IMG/VR virus record: IMGVR_UViG_3300043395_001470
Span: 1-54,313 of that record
Origin: a virus
DNA length: 54,313 nucleotides
Direction: 5' to 3' (one strand)
The position numbers and the translations under genes were made by a program. Below the pieces are notes generated by a model. It ran no database searches. It worked only from the letters and a program-made list of their open reading frames with translations, and was not told the DNA's origin. Positions 6,634 through 12,554 of the stretch are shown in pieces. Numbering within the stretch: the stretch's first letter is position 1; every line of letters begins with the position of its first letter.

Positions 6634-6793
6634 TCAGATACTCCATGAACATGTATTCTTCGGGTTCTTGACCATCAACTACAAACTCAAGATAGAGTGC
6701 ATCAGAATCATCTAAACGATCTTCTGTTACCAGTTCACACATACGGTTGTTCCAGTATGCTTCAAGTTCGCACATCATTTGTTCGGTGTTCAT
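6620..6793 (-). CDS. Small acidic protein, function unknown
   Basis: The product has 57 residues and starts MNTEQMMCELEAYWNNRMCE. It is strongly acidic. I chose the internal ATG at 6793, which overlaps the stop of the upstream gene by 4 nt. Confidence 0.65.
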   Translation of the reverse strand: MNTEQMMCELEAYWNNRMCELVTEDRLDDSDALYLEFVVDGQEPEEYMFMEYLNGVC

Positions 6794-7071
6794 ACGAAAC
6801 ATGCTTCAAGAGGGTTAAGATTCGGTAACATTGCCGAATAAGGACTGGTTCTCATAGGATCTACTACATCACCCACTGTCGATGAATTGACTGGTGAGTG
6901 CCATTGTTGTGTTTTGGAATTGTAGAATCCCCAAATACACCGAACAGGCTTGCCATTGTTATAGTCGTAACGGCAGTCAGGACAAATCCAAATTGCGGTG
7001 ACATTTCTCTTAAATGGAGTTTGATCATAATGATAACCTTTCGGTGCTTTGTGGGGAAACTTGACAGACAT
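6790..7071 (-). CDS. Small protein with a Cys pair, function unknown
   Basis: The product has 93 residues and starts MSVKFPHKAPKGYHYDQTPF. A CPDC knuckle at about residues 30-33 and a later Cys in VRCIWGF suggest a partial zinc site. The C terminus is Pro/Ser-rich. The start ATG overlaps the stop of the gene upstream at 7071. Confidence 0.7.
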   Translation of the reverse strand: MSVKFPHKAPKGYHYDQTPFKRNVTAIWICPDCRYDYNNGKPVRCIWGFYNSKTQQWHSPVNSSTVGDVVDPMRTSPYSAMLPNLNPLEACFV

Positions 7072-7310
7072 CAGGTGATGAACCGATCGATCACTTCAGA
7101 TTCTACAGCATCTGCCAGGGCAAAACGGGGTGCTTTGACGATATTGTTACGAAGATTTACATAGCACTCTTTATAGTCTTCATTATCAACTTCAGTAATT
7201 AAGTCAAAACATTCATCATCATGTTCTGCGATAACATTCCAGACGCCACCATATTCTGATTGAGGAAAGTTAACGAAATGATCCACGATATAAAGGTACT
7301 TTTTTGCCAT
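7071..7310 (-). CDS. Small acidic protein, function unknown
   Basis: The product has 79 residues and starts MAKKYLYIVDHFVNFPQSEY. It is an acidic alpha/beta-type small domain (GGVWNVIAEHDDECFDLITE) of a kind I recognise from T4-like cyanophages, without known function. The first start-to-start gap in this area lies just upstream (7311-7323). Confidence 0.7.
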   Translation of the reverse strand: MAKKYLYIVDHFVNFPQSEYGGVWNVIAEHDDECFDLITEVDNEDYKECYVNLRNNIVKAPRFALADAVESEVIDRFIT

Positions 7311-7323
7311 TTGTGTTTGTTAA

Positions 7324-7494
7324 TTACTCCTTAATAATATCAGTTTGACAGAGATTAGTCAACTGCCTTTGTAGTTCAACTTGAACAGAAATCAGTTTGC
7401 CATAAAGAAACTGTTGGTACTCATTTCCCTCTATGAGTTTCGTAAGATTGTCTATCTGTTGGAGTGCAAGAATGATTTTAGTTGTTTGATTCAT
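7324..7494 (-). CDS. Small helical protein, function unknown
   Basis: The product has 56 residues, from an ATG at 7494 to a TAA at 7324-7326, and starts MNQTTKIILALQQIDNLTKL. It is predicted almost entirely helical or coiled coil. The start overlaps the upstream gene by 17 nt. Confidence 0.65.
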   Translation of the reverse strand: MNQTTKIILALQQIDNLTKLIEGNEYQQFLYGKLISVQVELQRQLTNLCQTDIIKE

Positions 7495-7936
7495 TTTCAG
7501 CAGTCATTGCTTCAATCTCTTCATCAAGATACTGCTCAGCATCAGGATTCTCGCACCGTGCAAGTCTTGCTTTCATGTCACGAACTTGTTTTTCTAGTTC
7601 ATAATTCTTGTTCTCCAGAGGAATAACTTTGTTTCTATATTCTTCTAAAAGATACAAGTCATATTCATCAGCAACTTTTTTCATATCCTCAAAACTGCGC
7701 ATATCATTGAATGCAAGTGAGCAAGCACCTTTCATAATACCTTGCTCACTGTGTCCCATCGTGCGGGCAATCGTTCCAAAGAAACGGAAGAGTTGAATGC
7801 TATTAAGGTCTTCTGTAGGAATCTCGAAAGTATAGTGTTCTTCTGGAAGTGTCTCATCATCATAGATTCCAGAACCACCATAAGTAGGAGTCCATTCAGT
7901 ATCAAAGTGAACTTTGAGTGTTGCTTTATAAGTCAT
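7478..7936 (-). CDS. Protein with N-terminal beta domain and C-terminal coiled coil, function unknown
   Basis: The product has 152 residues and starts MTYKATLKVHFDTEWTPTYG. Residues 1-45 look like beta strands. Residues 95-140 have a clear heptad pattern (ENKNYELEKQVRDMKARLAR). No enzyme motif is seen. Its start overlaps the end of a possible GTG-started membrane peptide upstream. Confidence 0.7.
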   Translation of the reverse strand: MTYKATLKVHFDTEWTPTYGGSGIYDDETLPEEHYTFEIPTEDLNSIQLFRFFGTIARTMGHSEQGIMKGACSLAFNDMRSFEDMKKVADEYDLYLLEEYRNKVIPLENKNYELEKQVRDMKARLARCENPDAEQYLDEEIEAMTAENESNN

Positions 7937-8064
7937 TTAGATTTCATCTCAACTTGTGCTTTGTCATGATAATACTTCTGGAACATCTTTTCATCACGTT
8001 GAATCAAGAACGCGTTCCACATGAGTATGGATATAAATCCGAGAAATATGTAGGAAGTTTTCAC
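7933..8064 (-). CDS. Possible GTG-started small membrane protein
   Basis: The frame runs 43 residues from a GTG at 8064 to a TGA at 7933-7935 and overlaps the next gene by 4 nt. The N terminus has one hydrophobic segment (SYIFLGFISILMWNAFLI) followed by a charged tail. The repeated element at 8072-8111 lies 8 nt upstream. There is no good ribosome-binding site, so the start is uncertain. Confidence 0.5.
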   Translation of the reverse strand: MKTSYIFLGFISILMWNAFLIQRDEKMFQKYYHDKAQVEMKSK

Positions 8065-8071
8065 AGTGAGA

Positions 8072-8111
8072 GTGCTTACACTACAGGAACACTTTCGAGG
8101 TTACTAACTTT
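8072..8111 (-). promoter_or_regulatory. Second copy of the repeated intergenic element
   Basis: On the minus strand it reads GTTAGTAACCTCGAAAGTGT, then TCCTGTAGTGTAAGCAC, matching the element at 928-968 at most positions. It begins at the stop codon of the 54-residue gene upstream and ends just before the next start. Its -10-like hexamer (TGTAGT) is weaker than in the first copy. Confidence 0.45.
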
Positions 8112-8274
8112 AATCTCCTTTACCTTCTAGTGACCGAACAAAGAGCTCAGTGAATCTTTCTTGTTTTTCTGGATGAACTGATGCAGGATTTTCGTTGATA
8201 GCTACACGAAGTGCATTCAGTTCATTCCATTCTTCTGTTGTCAGATTTGATCCACCAGTTTTTGCTAGGGTCAT
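8110..8274 (-). CDS. Small conserved-type cyanophage protein, function unknown
   Basis: The product has 54 residues, from an ATG at 8274 to a TAA at 8110-8112, and starts MTLAKTGGSNLTTEEWNELN. It is predicted helical and soluble. A late promoter (CATAAATA, 8288-8295) and a GGGAG ribosome-binding site support the start and late expression. Confidence 0.7.
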   Translation of the reverse strand: MTLAKTGGSNLTTEEWNELNALRVAINENPASVHPEKQERFTELFVRSLEGKGD

Positions 8275-8287
8275 TGAAAACTCCCGT

Positions 8288-8295
8288 TATTTATG
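8288..8295 (-). promoter_or_regulatory. Late promoter (CATAAATA) for the gene at 8110-8274
   Basis: CATAAATA on the minus strand lies 14-21 nt before the ATG at 8274, followed by a GGGAG ribosome-binding site. Confidence 0.6.
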
Positions 8296-8367
8296 TCGAT
8301 ATCCTAACACTATTTAAAGGAGATATTAAGATTCTTAATGTTTTCTTTGGGATTGGTTAATAGTTCT

Positions 8368-8592
8368 TTACTCTCTAAAGAATGAACCAAATCCACCAGA
8401 GTCTCCTTGAATACGACTCTCAAGTTTATCCATCAGACTATCAAAACTCTGCAGTGTTTCAATCTCTTGAATCACCTTTGAGATTGTAGTACAAACCACT
8501 GGGCGTTCTTGACGGGCAGCAAATGCCAATGCTGCCCGAAGAGATGCCTCAGCCTCTTTCAAGTTTTTCTCTACTGATTCACTTAGTGCCAT
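8368..8592 (-). CDS. Small helical protein, function unknown
   Basis: The product has 74 residues and starts MALSESVEKNLKEAEASLRA. It is predicted all helical (ALAFAARQERPVVCTTISKV) with a Gly-rich tail. I recognise this type from T4-like cyanophages, where it is uncharacterised. It overlaps the upstream gene by 14 nt. Confidence 0.7.
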   Translation of the reverse strand: MALSESVEKNLKEAEASLRAALAFAARQERPVVCTTISKVIQEIETLQSFDSLMDKLESRIQGDSGGFGSFFRE

Positions 8593-9109
8593 TTACTTTC
8601 CTCATTTCAAAACTACCGTCACCACGGTCAATCCAGTGTACCATATCTCCTTCTTTAAGTCCAACTCGTTCAAGCAAATCATCAGGTAACTGAACATAAC
8701 ATTCGCCAGATAATCCATCAACTTGAACAGGAAGAACCCAACGATTTACTTTATCTTCAAAAGGATTTTCACGAGTTGGATCATTTCTATCATACTCATA
8801 CCAGTATTCTGAATGACCTTTACCATCTACAGAATATCCATCAACTTTAGTTTTTAAATATTCTTCATGACTTGACTCCCAAAAAGATGTACAATCATCA
8901 CCAAAATTTACTGAACGATGACCTTTCAATAAAGAAAGAAGTTCATTCATCTTAGATGCTTCAATTGTATGATACTCATAATCCTCACGAACTACTTTCA
9001 CAATCGTATCATAAATCTCCTGTGGTGTTACATCATCAGAAGAAATTGCATCTTGCAACCAGTTCTCAAGATTCTCAAGTGAATACTTTTTGTAATCAAA
9101 GTCAGTCAT
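8579..9109 (-). CDS. Protein with C-terminal AbrB/SpoVT-like domain, possible regulator
   Basis: The product has 176 residues and starts MTDFDYKKYSLENLENWLQD. Residues about 124-172 look like a swapped-hairpin AbrB domain (WVLPVQVDG...YVQLPDDLLERVGLKEGDMV.W). In the AbrB and MazE families this domain binds DNA as a dimer. The N-terminal part is helical and of unknown fold. I infer a DNA-binding or antitoxin-like regulator. No toxin partner is visible next to it, and the domain call rests on pattern only. Confidence 0.55.
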   Translation of the reverse strand: MTDFDYKKYSLENLENWLQDAISSDDVTPQEIYDTIVKVVREDYEYHTIEASKMNELLSLLKGHRSVNFGDDCTSFWESSHEEYLKTKVDGYSVDGKGHSEYWYEYDRNDPTRENPFEDKVNRWVLPVQVDGLSGECYVQLPDDLLERVGLKEGDMVHWIDRGDGSFEMRKVNGTK

Positions 9110-9272
9110 CGTTCTTTTTGTGAAGTTTTTTCAATTGCTTGTACTCTTGTTTGATTTCCTTATATGCCTGCTCTGGTGACATCTTATCACCAACTTCAAG
9201 ATTTACGATAATACCTACCCTATTCGCAAACATCGCCATTGCTTTCTCGAAATCCGTCAGATCGTAAGACAT
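9102..9272 (-). CDS. Small helical protein, function unknown
   Basis: The product has 56 residues, from an ATG at 9272 to a TGA at 9102-9104, and starts MSYDLTDFEKAMAMFANRVG. The C terminus is very basic (YKEIKQEYKQLKKLHKK). I recognise the type from T4-like cyanophages. It overlaps the next gene start by 8 nt. Confidence 0.7.
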   Translation of the reverse strand: MSYDLTDFEKAMAMFANRVGIIVNLEVGDKMSPEQAYKEIKQEYKQLKKLHKKNDD

Positions 9273-9378
9273 GATCGTTCTCCAATAGTTCTATTCTAGT
9301 TAGGAGTTCATAAAGAACATTTGTTGTTTCAATGTTCTCTTGTTCAAGTTTCTCAATACGATCAAACAGACTTTCCAT
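9220..9378 (-). CDS. Small coiled-coil protein, function unknown
   Basis: The product has 52 residues, from an ATG at 9378 to a TAG at 9220-9222. Residues 1-35 form a heptad-type helix (LFDRIEKLEQENIETTNVLY). The last 17 codons overlap the 5' end of the gene at 9102-9272 in another frame, an unusually long overlap. Its upstream end overlaps the gene at 9362-9526 by 17 nt. Confidence 0.55.
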   Translation of the reverse strand: MESLFDRIEKLEQENIETTNVLYELLTRIELLENDHVLRSDGFRESNGDVCE

Positions 9379-9526
9379 CACTTTTCACATGTGGATGAGG
9401 AGCATACAGAGGACCAGGATAGTTACCAGCAAACTTATTGAGTTCCTGAAGTGCATCAACTGTTTCCTTAGTTTCTTCCCACTCGTAAGTGTCACCAGAT
9501 TTGGTTACATAAGTTCTTTTAGTCAT
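9362..9526 (-). CDS. Small protein, function unknown
   Basis: The product has 54 residues, from an ATG at 9526 to a TGA at 9362-9364, and starts MTKRTYVTKSGDTYEWEETK. The start codon overlaps the stop of the upstream gene (TAATG). A beta-hairpin-like start leads to a helix and a Pro/His-rich tail (PGPLYAPHPHVKS). I recognise it as a cyanophage type. Confidence 0.7.
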   Translation of the reverse strand: MTKRTYVTKSGDTYEWEETKETVDALQELNKFAGNYPGPLYAPHPHVKSDGKSV

Positions 9527-9744
9527 TAGAGTTTCCCGCCAACTTCCGAAGAATAAGTCCTTTCTACAGTTTTGTCAAGTGTATTTTCTTGTTTCGCCTT
9601 CAAATACCAACGAGTAGCAGTTACACATTGATGTTCAGTTAATGAGGTAATGATACATTTACCCTCCTTATTGTAAGAATCCCAAAGTCCATATTTCTTT
9701 TCCTCCACATAAAAGCAATCATCATAAAGTTTCTTTTCACTCAT
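9526..9744 (-). CDS. Small conserved-type cyanophage protein, function unknown
   Basis: The product has 72 residues and starts MSEKKLYDDCFYVEEKKYGL. The block KKYGLWDSYNKEGKCIITSL, followed by a helix (VTATRWYLKAKQE) and VGGKL at the end, recurs in T4-like cyanophages as far as I remember. I chose the internal ATG at 9744, which overlaps the upstream gene by 8 nt. Confidence 0.7.
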   Translation of the reverse strand: MSEKKLYDDCFYVEEKKYGLWDSYNKEGKCIITSLTEHQCVTATRWYLKAKQENTLDKTVERTYSSEVGGKL

Positions 9745-9970
9745 TTTCAAACTCCTTCATAAGTTCTTCTGCCATTTTTATGGACTTTCTGTGCATATTC
9801 CACCTGACAATTGGATTATCAGGATTATACAACACCCACCATTTGAGTTTCTCATATTGCAATCTCCACCACTGACTGCATATAACAATCAATTGTGCGA
9901 TGGACATATCTGTAATCACAAGGTACAGAAAGAATGCAAATATGATTAACCAAAGGTAGTATGTTGTCAT
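9737..9970 (-). CDS. Small membrane protein, function unknown
   Basis: The product has 77 residues and starts MTTYYLWLIIFAFFLYLVIT. The first 30 residues form a hydrophobic segment. The rest is Trp-rich and basic (WWRLQYEKLKWWVLYNPDNP), as in proteins lying on a membrane surface. It is probably anchored in the host inner membrane. Confidence 0.7.
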   Translation of the reverse strand: MTTYYLWLIIFAFFLYLVITDMSIAQLIVICSQWWRLQYEKLKWWVLYNPDNPIVRWNMHRKSIKMAEELMKEFENE

Positions 9971-10125
9971 CTGATTTTATGTAAAAAATCTAAGAGTTGT
10001 TCCTGCACCCTGTCCAACTGCACATTACATCCTTCTTTTGTTGCTCGATTCTTAAGAAATGGATAATGTTTATAAACCATTTCTATCACTAAGTCAACTG
10101 CTTGCTGATGTTTGTTTTGGGACAT
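9967..10125 (-). CDS. Small helical protein, function unknown
   Basis: The product has 52 residues, from an ATG at 10125 to a TGA at 9967-9969. It overlaps the next gene by 4 nt and the previous gene by 32 nt. It is helical with a basic middle (YKHYPFLKNRATKEGCNVQL). No family is recognised. Confidence 0.6.
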   Translation of the reverse strand: MSQNKHQQAVDLVIEMVYKHYPFLKNRATKEGCNVQLDRVQEQLLDFLHKIR

Positions 10126-10282
10126 CTTTCTGAATGGTTACAGGACAGGACGGAACTACTTTACGAACTTCTTGAATGATTTCTAATCGTTGTTGTGGAG
10201 TTAACCCAACAACATTTGTGATTCTATTCACAAGTCCAAAAGCTTGGGAGCATGATAATATGGTTGATAAAAATACAACCAT
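10094..10282 (-). CDS. Small protein with signal-peptide-like N terminus
   Basis: The product has 62 residues and starts MVVFLSTILSCSQAFGLVNR. The first 15-16 residues are hydrophobic and end in a plausible signal peptidase site (SQAFG). A lipobox reading around the Cys at residue 11 is also conceivable. The mature part contains a helix and an Ile/Lys/Pro-rich tail. It is possibly exported to the host periplasm. Confidence 0.55.
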   Translation of the reverse strand: MVVFLSTILSCSQAFGLVNRITNVVGLTPQQRLEIIQEVRKVVPSCPVTIQKDVPKQTSASS

Positions 10283-10301
10283 AACTTTCTCCTATTCTGT
10301 A

Positions 10302-10502
10302 CTATTTAATAATTTCCCAGTGTTCGTTTCCAGTCTTAGGAACCCATGTAAAGTATTTGCGATTGATAGATGCTAGAAAGAGCATCTCATCAGTCTCTTG
10401 TTCTACTTCCATGGCATGAAGTGAATCCATGAGGTTTGCAAATCTGTTCTTTGCTTTAGAACTTTTAGGTTTGATGTTAACGAATTGTTTCTTGGTTTTC
10501 AT
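10302..10502 (-). CDS. Small basic conserved-type cyanophage protein
   Basis: The product has 66 residues and starts MKTKKQFVNIKPKSSKAKNR. A basic N terminus precedes a beta-type C-terminal half (MLFLASINRKYFTWVPKTGN). I recognise this pattern from other T4-like cyanophages but know no function. Confidence 0.7.
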   Translation of the reverse strand: MKTKKQFVNIKPKSSKAKNRFANLMDSLHAMEVEQETDEMLFLASINRKYFTWVPKTGNEHWEIIK

Positions 10503-10551
10503 GATGTTTTTAAGAACTTAGAGTTTGATCTTCAAACCCAACAAAGGTAGT

Positions 10552-10989
10552 CTAAAGGGTCTGATGGGTATCTGTCAAGTAGTTTAAGTATTCTTCATAA
10601 AGCACTTCTTCCATTTGAAATGCTTGTACCTCCCATGGTTGCTCAGAATAGTCCGTCTGAGAGTGGTCTATGCCCCTCCAATACCTCTTTCCTCTCTTAT
10701 CCTTAAGAGCACCCATAACGTGCTGATAAACGTGCCAGAGCTCATGTAGAAGCACTGTGGTATAATGTTCTGGAGTCATTTGATTGTGTAGTTCAATCTC
10801 AAAAGATCTTGGACGATAATCACAATCAGTCACACCAACCCATCCATAAACTTCATCACGCAACATCCCACGATGATTGACACTAATCTCAATTTTGTGT
10901 CGTGGAAGATGTTTTTTGATGAACCATTCAACAACCTTAGTACAACGCCTTTTGCTATAGTTGTACCCACTGGTGTATAGTGTAAGCAA
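10552..10989 (-). CDS. Putative zinc metalloprotease-like protein (HExxH)
   Basis: The product has 145 residues and contains HELWH at residues 82-86. A later acidic motif (QPWEVQAFQME) could supply the third zinc ligand, as in SprT/DUF45-type peptidases. The frame has no ATG before the conserved-looking start YTSGYNYSKRR. I place the start at a TTG at 10989, because an in-frame stop lies a few codons upstream. The HNH homing endonuclease gene sits directly upstream. The substrate is unknown and no signal peptide is seen. Confidence 0.65.
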   Translation of the reverse strand: MLTLYTSGYNYSKRRCTKVVEWFIKKHLPRHKIEISVNHRGMLRDEVYGWVGVTDCDYRPRSFEIELHNQMTPEHYTTVLLHELWHVYQHVMGALKDKRGKRYWRGIDHSQTDYSEQPWEVQAFQMEEVLYEEYLNYLTDTHQTL

Positions 10990-11035
10990 ATTCGTAACCA
11001 GGTTTCAATAAGGACACTATAAAGGATTTTTTCTG

Positions 11036-11866
11036 TCAGTGTGAACTCCTATGTGCCAGTTTTTCTACTGCCACAATATCTTTATATTTTTTCTTTTTAC
11101 CGCACGATACTTTATAAATCGCGCCTTGACTATAACCATTTTCTTTTGACCAGTTTGTTAATCCACACTGTTCAATTACGTTTCCATCAGCAAATGTAAT
11201 CTTCCACCACATAGAACGAGAATGATTTTCTCCACTCATTTTTTGTCTTATTTCTAAAGAATGTTTTTTTCCAAAATATGGATTATTTTCTCCACTATTT
11301 CTTTTACTTAACTTTTCTTTAAAATCCTCTGAGACCTTTCTCCCTTTGTTTAATTCACTAATTTTTCTCTTTGTTTCTTCAGAGTGATTTCTACCAAGCA
11401 TAGGATTTCTATTTCTTTTCTTTGCTGCTTCACTCATTTTTGCTCTACTTTCTAAAGACATTTTTTTGCCTGTATGTGCTTTACTTCTTTTTTCTCTTTC
11501 TTCTTCTGATATTTTTTTACCATACATAGGATTATTTTTTCCAGACATCAAAATACTTCTTCTTAACCTTGATGATTCATATAAATGTGAATTTATATAA
11601 GTATTTTTTGATTTTTGAGAATTCATACACCAAAAAGCGGTAATCATTTTTTTGGTTTTCTGGTGGTGTATTCCATACCTTTGAATACAAATTTTTTCTA
11701 ATAGTGCGTGTGCTATATAATGTTCTCTTGCAGTAAGAACAACAATTCTATTGTTTTTTCCAAATATACTTTTTGGAAATATATGGTGTTTTTCTATATA
11801 ACCCTCAGGAGGAGTTCTATTCTCTGCTTTCCTGATAAGATTACAATAAACCTTTAGATAGTTCAT
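11036..11866 (-). CDS. HNH homing endonuclease with NUMOD3 repeats
   Basis: The product has 276 residues and starts MNYLKVYCNLIRKAENRTPP. Residues about 24-60 carry an HNH (His-Me finger) core (IEKHHIFPKS, then NRIVVLTAREHYIAHALLE). At least four NUMOD3-type DNA-binding repeats follow (GKKISEEEREKRSKAHTGKK, GRNHSEETKRKISELNKGRK and others), then a modular C terminus. I chose the ATG at 11866 because the preceding TATAAATA late promoter and the AGAGTAGAA leader fix it. It is free-standing between the HExxH gene and the tail genes. See the inverted repeat upstream. Confidence 0.85.
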   Translation of the reverse strand: MNYLKVYCNLIRKAENRTPPEGYIEKHHIFPKSIFGKNNRIVVLTAREHYIAHALLEKICIQRYGIHHQKTKKMITAFWCMNSQKSKNTYINSHLYESSRLRRSILMSGKNNPMYGKKISEEEREKRSKAHTGKKMSLESRAKMSEAAKKRNRNPMLGRNHSEETKRKISELNKGRKVSEDFKEKLSKRNSGENNPYFGKKHSLEIRQKMSGENHSRSMWWKITFADGNVIEQCGLTNWSKENGYSQGAIYKVSCGKKKKYKDIVAVEKLAHRSSH

Positions 11867-11873
11867 TTCTACT

Positions 11874-11950
11874 CTAACTGACTGCATTAGTATTTATATT
11901 ACAAAGGAGAGTATTTCTACTCTCCCCACCCGAAGATTGCAGTCAGTCAG
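11874..11950 (-). promoter_or_regulatory. Late promoter and terminator enclosed by a 13-bp inverted repeat, leader of the HNH gene
   Basis: Outer arms at 11874-11886 and 11938-11950 pair over 13 bp with one G-U. Between them lie a TATAAATA late promoter (11891-11898) and a GGAGAGT/ACTCTCC terminator-like hairpin (11906-11925). The ATG lies 7 nt beyond the inner arm. The same layout precedes the other homing endonuclease genes. Confidence 0.7.
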
Positions 11951-12161
11951 GCAATATTATTTAGATTATAAAATCAAGAGACATTTTAGTTAATCTGACC
12001 ATCCAATTTAAGAATGCTATAAAACTACCAATGAAAATCAATCTGTCCAGCGTGGAGTACCTCATCGGTTTTGTGTGTCTCCACCTACTATAAAACCTCA
12101 CAGATCACTCTGTGAGGTTCAGTGTGTCAGTTTTTAAGGTGTCACAGGGACTTTAGGATGT
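11951..12161 (-). other. Intergenic stretch without a convincing gene
   Basis: Together with the leader above, this is the longest non-coding stretch in the window. It contains the terminator at 12102-12127 and several scattered stops. A 20-codon plus-strand frame near 12034 has no ribosome-binding site. Confidence 0.6.
12102..12127 (-). terminator. Intrinsic terminator after the gene at 12162-12374
   Basis: On the minus strand CCTCACAGA and TCTGTGAGG form a 9-bp stem with a 4-nt loop, followed by TTTTA. It lies 35 nt past the stop codon of the 70-residue gene. Confidence 0.7.
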
Positions 12162-12374
12162 TTATTGTTTTTCTTGACTTTCTTCGTTTTCTTCTTCCTT
12201 TTTTTCTGGTTCTGGAAGTGTAGTACCAGTTTGTTCTAGATACTCAATTGCACCTTGTACTTTAAGAAGAAGTTCTCTTTTTGATGTAAGTTGATTACTC
12301 AAGATATTCACATCAGAAATCAGTTGTTGATGTTGTTCGATCAGTTGAGTTAAATGTGTTTGTTGTTCAGTCAT
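12162..12374 (-). CDS. Small coiled-coil protein, function unknown
   Basis: The product has 70 residues and starts MTEQQTHLTQLIEQHQQLIS. Residues 5-45 are a Gln/Leu-rich coiled coil. The last 20 residues are almost only Glu, Lys, Pro and Gln. A CATAAATA late promoter lies upstream and a strong terminator downstream, so it forms the end of the tail-fibre transcription unit. Confidence 0.7.
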   Translation of the reverse strand: MTEQQTHLTQLIEQHQQLISDVNILSNQLTSKRELLLKVQGAIEYLEQTGTTLPEPEKKEEENEESQEKQ

Positions 12375-12394
12375 AACTTAGAATCATTTTCGAA

Positions 12395-12402
12395 TATTTA
12401 TG
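12395..12402 (-). promoter_or_regulatory. Late promoter (CATAAATA) for the gene at 12162-12374
   Basis: CATAAATA on the minus strand lies 21-28 nt before the ATG at 12374. Confidence 0.55.
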
Positions 12403-12421
12403 AGGTTACTAGTGAAGGGGA

Positions 12422-12550
12422 CTACTCTCCGTCAGGGATGGATTCCAACGCTTCCCGAATCGTGGTGAAGTCCCACGAACAGCAAGCATCGTCAGAATTC
12501 TCCAGACTCTTAAGCAGGGCCAGTGCCTGTTCCTTAAGGGTGTAAGTCAT
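12422..12550 (-). CDS. 42-residue protein downstream of a tail fibre gene
   Basis: The frame runs from an ATG at 12550 to a TAG at 12422-12424, four bases after the tail-fibre stop. The product, MTYTLKEQALALLKSLENSD followed by an acidic tail, is helical with a Cys-Cys pair. Its base composition is clearly more GC-rich than the surroundings and matches the 3' half of the fibre gene, so the two probably arrived together. The function is unknown. Confidence 0.6.
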   Translation of the reverse strand: MTYTLKEQALALLKSLENSDDACCSWDFTTIREALESIPDGE

Positions 12551-12554
12551 TTGA

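Noticed and set aside
12034-12096. Plus-strand 20-codon frame (MKINLSSVEYLIGFVCLHLL)
   Set aside because: No ribosome-binding site, opposite to all neighbours, and likely chance in an intergenic stretch.
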